Source of the DNA: JAKASX01 sp035534495
GTDB taxonomy: Bacteria > Acidobacteriota > Terriglobia > Acidiferrales > UBA7541
DNA length: 33,444 bases
Assembly: GCA_035534495.1 (NCBI GenBank)
Contig: DATLRW010000155.1
Span: 1-33,444, forward strand
Direction: 5' to 3'
Position 1 is the stretch's first letter; every line of letters starts with the position of its first letter. This document shows, in pieces, positions 29,261 to 33,444 of this stretch. The translations under genes were made by a program, and so were the position numbers. Below the pieces are notes generated by a model. It did no database searches and had not been told where the DNA came from. It worked only from the letters and a program-made list of their open reading frames with translations.

Positions 29261-31330
29261 TTAGGACAACTTGGAGATTTGTCCATCGACCAATGCGCTC
29301 AAGGAGTCCTGTTTATCGCGAGCGACCCAGGAAGACACATTGGCAGCCAACTCTTTCAGGGTAGACCTGGCTTCCGGGAGCGACGCCGCCTCGACTTTTC
29401 GGAACGCGGCCACGTACTGGTCGACGAGCCGTTGCCGCTGCTCCGCCGCATGATGCCGGGTGACGAAATCGGAGTCGGCCAGTTTAATAATCGCCGACTT
29501 GAGATCGCCCCACCCCAGGTCGATCACAACGGGCTTGACTATCATGAACTCGCCCGTCATTTGAGACAGGCCGCCTATCTGCCGCATGAAATAGTCCGCG
29601 TCAAAGCCGCTCGGCCCCGCTTCCGTATCGATTTGCGAATAGGTCTGGGTCCAGGCACCGGGCCAATCGGCGGCAAGACCGATTCCGGGAATATGGAACA
29701 TCCTGCCCTTATTCATCGGGCTGTACACCTGGCCCTGAAAACCGCCGTTCACACCGGGTTGATAGTTCTCGATGGTGGCGGGAATCGAGTTTTGCTCCCG
29801 CAGATTTCCCGCCTCCGGCATCTCGGGTGCTCGCTGGAATCCGGATTTCGCGTCCACCCGGGGCCAATGATTGTCGGTGACGGCCTTGGCGAGGGTTTCG
29901 ATCAGCCAGATGTTGTTGTTATAGAGATCGATGAAGCTGGTGATGACCCCGCCATTTTCCGGGAGCTCGTCCGAATAACGGTATTCGTTCCCGCCCGGGC
30001 CGGTTTCCACGGTTTGCCGCCCCCCCATATGCTCCATCCCGATCGTGGCCACAATCGGCTTGAGACGCTCCGGATGCGGAAGGTAGTAATCGTACGCCGC
30101 CCACGCGGACTCGCCGCCAGGCATGAAATGCCGGCCGTCGAAATAGAAGGCCAGCGTTCGCGGCCTTTCCGCCCGGGGAATGTGATTGAAATAGGACATA
30201 ACGGCCAGCATGCCCAGCCCACCCACTTCTTCGACCAGCGACATGGCGTCGGTGTGGGTCGCCAGCATGATCTGTTCGTCGAGCGGAGTACCGTAATGCT
30301 TCCCGGGCAGATAGCAGACGAAGGCTTTCGACATGTCGTCCTGGAAACGGGCGCGCAGGGTCAGGGTGGCGGATTTGCCCGCTTTCGCGTTGTCCAAGAC
30401 CTTCGCTCCGTTCACCCGGTCCAGACAAAGCGTGGGGCAGTTGACGTAGATAAAATCCTTTCCCGGCACATTTCCCCCAATGGCCTTGCCTTTTGTCGTA
30501 TACAGAGCCCGTTGGGTGAGCCCGAACGCGGCCCCGGGCGACAGGTCGTAAACGACAACCATGCCGGCGGCATGTCCTTTCATGGCGATGCCGGCCGCCT
30601 CCATGCTCTGCATCCAGCACCAACGGGAATGGTAGGAGCTCGCTACGCTGGCGGGAACCGGCTCGTACATGGGATACCATTTGCCCGGCGAACGAAATTC
30701 GTAGTCGTTCATGGCGTACGGTCCGAGGAATGCATCGGTATACGGGGGGTCCGGATAGGGCAAGGGCGGTACAACCAGTATTTTCCCCGCGATCTGCTCA
30801 TCGCCCGGCGGATTCGCAAAGTCGTAATAGAGCATCGGCGCGGTGATTCCTTCGGGAGGCGTAAAGCCGGAAGTCTCGCCGTAGGAAGCAACCACCGGCA
30901 CCGGCACGCCGCCGGAGACGAGATTGAGCACCTCCACGCCAGACCCATACCTGTGCGTCGAGGGATCGGGCCAATCGTCCACGATGTAATGTTTGTAGGG
31001 TATATCCACGGTATCGAGGTCGATGCCGCCCCGTTCCGGTATCTGCTCAATGAGAAAGTTTGTGAATTGCTGCCACCCGACCCCGCCCGCCCAGGTCGGG
31101 CCCCACTGGGATTTCAGATAGGCCCAGTTCCGGATTTGATCGGGGGTCATCATCCAGTCGTTTTGAATCCGCGGGAAAGCGGCAAATTGCGGGTTCGCGA
31201 CCAATTCCGGCCGGCCGTTGGCCCAAAGCGACCCCCCCATTAATGTTGCGCCGGCAGCCATGCCTGCCGTTTTCAGGAAATCCCGTCGCGAATCGTCGGG
31301 TGATTGGTGGCGCCGTTTCTCTCTGCCCAT
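29261..31330 (-). CDS. Tat-exported M28-like (aminopeptidase-fold) protein with PA-type insert
   Basis: A 689-residue protein with a twin-arginine signal (DDSRRDFLKTAGMAAGATLMGG, residues 12-33), so it should be exported folded. A segment near 130-300 contains EQIAGKILVVPP, the pattern of a PA domain. An M28-like core follows: LATHTDAMSLVEEVGGLGMLAVMSYF (near 350-380), RTLAFYFDGRHFMPGGESA (near 395-415) and IGMEHMGG (near 434). The HxD ligand motif is kept, but the usual catalytic Glu-Glu is Arg-His and the bridging Asp is not obvious. It may be an altered metal enzyme or a pseudoenzyme. GGGGAGGAAAAGGAA precedes the ATG. It follows the CapA-like gene by 108 bases. Confidence 0.68.
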   Translation of the reverse strand: MGREKRRHQSPDDSRRDFLKTAGMAAGATLMGGSLWANGRPELVANPQFAAFPRIQNDWMMTPDQIRNWAYLKSQWGPTWAGGVGWQQFTNFLIEQIPERGGIDLDTVDIPYKHYIVDDWPDPSTHRYGSGVEVLNLVSGGVPVPVVASYGETSGFTPPEGITAPMLYYDFANPPGDEQIAGKILVVPPLPYPDPPYTDAFLGPYAMNDYEFRSPGKWYPMYEPVPASVASSYHSRWCWMQSMEAAGIAMKGHAAGMVVVYDLSPGAAFGLTQRALYTTKGKAIGGNVPGKDFIYVNCPTLCLDRVNGAKVLDNAKAGKSATLTLRARFQDDMSKAFVCYLPGKHYGTPLDEQIMLATHTDAMSLVEEVGGLGMLAVMSYFNHIPRAERPRTLAFYFDGRHFMPGGESAWAAYDYYLPHPERLKPIVATIGMEHMGGRQTVETGPGGNEYRYSDELPENGGVITSFIDLYNNNIWLIETLAKAVTDNHWPRVDAKSGFQRAPEMPEAGNLREQNSIPATIENYQPGVNGGFQGQVYSPMNKGRMFHIPGIGLAADWPGAWTQTYSQIDTEAGPSGFDADYFMRQIGGLSQMTGEFMIVKPVVIDLGWGDLKSAIIKLADSDFVTRHHAAEQRQRLVDQYVAAFRKVEAASLPEARSTLKELAANVSSWVARDKQDSLSALVDGQISKLS

Positions 31331-31438
31331 TTCCTTTTCCTCCCCGTTTCGCTCGAGCGGCCCTACATCGTGGCATCGTCAAATCAAACCGGAATACATA
31401 CGAGTGTCCGCATCAAAGAAGGCATTTTTCCTAACGTC

Positions 31439-32662
31439 TCAATGGGGGCGTTTCAGAATAAGCTGTGCCGTATCGCCTGTTACTTCGACACTGGTTCCCA
31501 TGGCCCGCGAAGAGTCGGCTAACCGCTCCAGAATGTAATGGGCCTGATAACCCGTGGCGGGAGTCGGAAGGCCGCGCGTGGCGATGAAGGGCCGCGGGGA
31601 TTCCGGAGTGCTATACGTCTGGGTGTCTGCCGTATTGACCTCGCCTCGGCCCATCTGATTCAGGACGACCGGTCGGAATTCGATCGATACCAGATGTTTT
31701 TCCTGGAACTGGACGGTAGCGACTACGCTTTGCCAGACAATTGGCTCGAGAAGCTGTTCCGCCTCCGTCAGCGGCAAGTTAAAGACGAAGTTGCCCAGAT
31801 CATAGAAAATGGGCCGGTTGCGATAAATTTCAACACCCTGCACCACAGGCGCGCCGTGCATGACCACGATATCGGCTCCCGCGTCTATTTCTTCGTGCGT
31901 CCATTTCCGGATCCAGTCCGGCGGCACTAAACGCTCGGGCATCTCTTCGGCAAACATCTCCATAAAAGGCCGGTCATAAACGTGATTGTGTTGATACACG
32001 ATGACCACATCGGCCTTTTGGCTGGCCTCGCGAATACTCCGCAGGATGCGTTGCTCATCTTCCGGGTTCGGCACATTCCCGGGTCCGACCCGCAACTCAT
32101 CCACGCCAGGCCGGTCGGCGGTAGCCGACGCTCCCGGCTTAATGAACCCTGACGCCATCGCCACCAGGGCGACAGTGCCGTTCGGCGTACGCATGTAAGC
32201 CGGCGCCGCGGCCTGCTCCAGCGTGTCTCCCGTTCCGGCATGAACGATGCCGAGACGGTTCGCCTCTTGTATCGTGTTCTGAATTCCCGGAACTCCGAGA
32301 TCCCATGAGTGATTGTCGGAAAGCGCAAGCATATTGAAGCCCATGGCCTTCAGCACTTCCATCGCTCCGGGCGGGGCGATGGAGTGGCCGTGCTGCGGCG
32401 CCATTTCGTTGGGTTGACCTTTTTTCGCGACTGTAGCCTCGAAGTTCGTAAATACAACGTCGCCCTTCAATAGCGGCGATATCGCCGGCACAGCCGCAGG
32501 CGCATACAGGCGGGTGTCGGCGCGAATCATCGACTGCCCGGCCAGGACAACGGTAAGTTTGTGCGGCTTCGGCAATACCGCAGCCGATGTGACGAGTACA
32601 AGGGCAAGGCTGCTTGCCGCCACTCCGAGGCGACCACGTTTTAACAGTGTTGCGATTCGCAT
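31439..32662 (-). CDS. CapA family protein (poly-gamma-glutamate synthesis/metallophosphatase-like)
   Basis: A 407-residue exported CapA-like protein. The N-terminus is a signal peptide or membrane anchor (MRIATLLKRGRLGVAASSLALVLV). CapA motifs follow: FTNFEATVAKKG, MLALSDNHSWDLGVPGI with the Asn-His pair, VIVYQHNHVY, and VVMHGAPVVQGVEIYRNRPIFYDLGNFVFNLP, the most diagnostic block. The first metal-ligand motif, usually GDxML, reads AGQSMI (Gln43), so an active-site Asp appears lost. CapA proteins link to poly-gamma-glutamate capsules, but the wider family is of uncertain function. GGAGAG lies four bases before ATG 32662, which decides the start over a GTG at 32674. Confidence 0.82.
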   Translation of the reverse strand: MRIATLLKRGRLGVAASSLALVLVTSAAVLPKPHKLTVVLAGQSMIRADTRLYAPAAVPAISPLLKGDVVFTNFEATVAKKGQPNEMAPQHGHSIAPPGAMEVLKAMGFNMLALSDNHSWDLGVPGIQNTIQEANRLGIVHAGTGDTLEQAAAPAYMRTPNGTVALVAMASGFIKPGASATADRPGVDELRVGPGNVPNPEDEQRILRSIREASQKADVVIVYQHNHVYDRPFMEMFAEEMPERLVPPDWIRKWTHEEIDAGADIVVMHGAPVVQGVEIYRNRPIFYDLGNFVFNLPLTEAEQLLEPIVWQSVVATVQFQEKHLVSIEFRPVVLNQMGRGEVNTADTQTYSTPESPRPFIATRGLPTPATGYQAHYILERLADSSRAMGTSVEVTGDTAQLILKRPH

Positions 32663-32748
32663 TGAACTCTCCACCGTGAGGCTCGCGGACCATCGTTGAA
32701 TGTTTCTGGCGGGCTTGCAGGCATCGCGTACCGAAGGTCCGGGTTTAG

Positions 32749-33030
32749 CGTTAAGGTTCTGCGCGCGCGCCGGTCATCATCACCCAAAATAACGGTCTTA
32801 TTCTTGCCGATCGGCCCTCCGGCAGACACTCTGAATGGCTTTGGAAAAAAGGGTGGAATTGTTGCCGGATCGAAGAAGTGGCGAGCATCGAAAATCGGGG
32901 CCCGGTCGAAAACACAAACATCGACACGGAACCGATCGGTTCCCGATTTTGCTACCGCCTTGATAACCGCACCCGGCGTTCACTCATATTGCGCTGTAGG
33001 GTCTCTGGTGGCGATACTAATTAAGTTCTT
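32749..33030 (-). pseudogene. Remnant of an Oar-like TonB-dependent receptor
   Basis: One minus-strand frame reads RDPTAQYE, an in-frame stop (TGA, 32982-32980), then TPGAVIKAVAKSGTDRF, then RAPIFDARHFFDPATIPPF, and AGGPIGKNKTVILGDDDRR. These match in order the region after the plug of acidobacterial carboxypeptidase-regulatory-domain/TonB receptors (typically AQYGRxxGAVINxVTKSGTN, then ALDARNFFDP, then GGPIxKNKTFFFGDYEG). Several conserved residues are changed (FFFGDYE has become VILGDDD), codons are missing near the stop, and both the signal/plug and the barrel are absent. Edges are approximate. It is a dead fragment of a surface receptor. Confidence 0.75.
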
Positions 33031-33208
33031 GGGTAGCGTCAACACGCGGGGCGCCGCCGGGAACGCGTCCCGGCGCTTCCGGCATGGCCACGCGGCAAGG
33101 ACGGTTGCCGCTATTGGACTGCATATTGAACTGAGTGGACCCAAAATAGAGTTGGAGCAATTGAGCAGCTCATTGTAAGCTGCTGATAGAGTGTTGTTTG
33201 CACCGTAT

Positions 33209-33247
33209 GGGCGTGTAGCTCGGCTGGGAGAGCACCTGCTTTGCAAG
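33209..33247 (+). tRNA. 5' half of a tRNA-Ala(TGC) gene, truncated after the anticodon loop
   Basis: The sequence gives a 5' acceptor strand GGGCGTG, TA, a D-arm GCTC/GAGC with loop GGCTGGGA, the 5' anticodon strand CCTGC and the loop TTTGCAA with anticodon TGC (33242-33244). This is nearly identical to bacterial tRNA-Ala(UGC). After one further stem base (G, 33247) it stops matching: AAAA follows, and there is no variable loop, no T-arm with GTTCGA and no 3' acceptor strand (CACGCCC) in the remaining 197 bases. It is a remnant unless an intron longer than the window intervenes. Confidence 0.75.
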
Positions 33248-33444
33248 AAAACAGGCAAAATCACACAAGTGCCGCATCTGGTGTCGCTTACGCGGAGCCA
33301 CGCGGTGCAACCACCCTTCTCAACTGGACTGAAGTTGGACCGAACATTGTCAGGTCTTGTGGGAACGCCGTCGTGTGTTGCACGATGTGCCTTCTCACCG
33401 TCCCAAGTCGTGGCTAGCGGGTAAACAATTTCTCAATGGTCTTC
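33248..33444. other. Unassigned sequence to the window end
   Basis: After the tRNA fragment I find no convincing gene, RNA structure or repeat. Short frames present look random. I searched for a T-arm, for group I intron core motifs and for 5' 23S rRNA sequence and saw none. Confidence 0.5.

Noticed and set aside
29005..29286. A 93-codon minus-strand frame between rpmB and the M28-like gene
   Set aside because: It overlaps the end of the M28-like gene and reaches the rpmB promoter, has no recognisable domain, and carries a hairpin. A real small gene cannot be fully excluded.
29159..31243. A 694-codon plus-strand open frame opposite the M28-like gene
   Set aside because: It is an antisense shadow: biased third positions of the high-GC minus-strand gene keep it open. 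It has no recognisable domain, and the minus strand carries the Tat signal, M28-like motifs and a ribosome-binding site.
32696..33178. A 160-codon plus-strand frame near the window end
   Set aside because: The opposite strand matches a TonB-receptor remnant in the same interval, and the product shows no fold-like pattern.
33209..33444. tRNA-Ala with a group I intron
   Set aside because: The 5' exon fits, but I see no intron core motifs in the 197 bases left, and no 3' exon is present. Kept only as an alternative for the truncated tRNA.
33209..33444. Start of a ribosomal RNA operon, since tRNA-Ala(TGC) often lies in the 16S-23S spacer
   Set aside because: No 3' end of 16S rRNA precedes it and no 5' end of 23S rRNA follows it.

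Overview
The window is a dense, high-GC (roughly 60-65% by eye) bacterial chromosome segment carrying mostly housekeeping genes. Several features point to Acidobacteriota, at moderate confidence: the mix of pyrR-pyrB-pyrC with a class 1B pyrD, an HslV with a short propeptide, secreted LolA-like proteins, and the remnant of an Oar-like TonB-dependent receptor of the type greatly expanded in that phylum. No ribosomal RNA, complete tRNA, insertion sequence, prophage or CRISPR array is visible.

Layout. 1-2.6 kb (+): a partial zinc-finger protein, glutamate dehydrogenase and thiD. 2.65-4.4 kb: a secreted LolA-like protein (-), diverging from acyP-apt (+). 4.5-10.5 kb (-): rlmB, ispF-ispD, tatA, selB, rlpA and pyrD. 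10.6-13.4 kb (+): pyrR-pyrB-pyrC, diverging from pyrD, so four pyrimidine genes share one 79-base control region. 13.4-16.2 kb (-): hemD, a J-domain protein and an M24 peptidase. 16.4-18.8 kb (+): a class I glutamine amidotransferase-like hydrolase, an SDR lacking its catalytic Tyr, and a second LolA-like protein, joined by ATGA overlaps. 18.8-20.8 kb (+): hslV-hslU. 20.9-23.8 kb (+): a fibronectin-III lipoprotein, an FAH-family protein, a membrane protein, an internally deleted transaldolase and a DUF3592-like protein. 23.8-27.5 kb (+): the three subunits of a biotin-dependent acyl-CoA carboxylase. 27.6-29 kb (-): a PpiC lipoprotein and rpmB. 29.3-32.7 kb (-): a Tat-exported M28-like protein and a CapA-like protein. 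32.7-33.4 kb: a gene-poor stretch with a decayed TonB receptor and the 5' half of a tRNA-Ala gene.

How the genes fit together: pyrimidine synthesis (pyrR/B/C/D, with apt for purine salvage nearby), isoprenoid precursors (ispD/F), envelope and export (tatA, the Tat substrate, rlpA, PpiC, LolA-like proteins), proteolysis (hslVU) and acyl-CoA carboxylation are separate modules rather than one new system. Several promoters are readable. They share a TGNTANNNT-type extended -10 or a consensus TATAAT, and many lie so close to the start codon that the mRNA would have almost no 5' leader; pyrR and hslV may be leaderless.

I do not see a clear new multi-gene system. The most unusual items are the 62-residue transaldolase made only of its two ends, the 17-bp triplicated start region of the J-domain gene, the 11-bp repeat before the biotin carrier gene, the Tyr-to-Ser SDR, and the degraded 3' end of the window.
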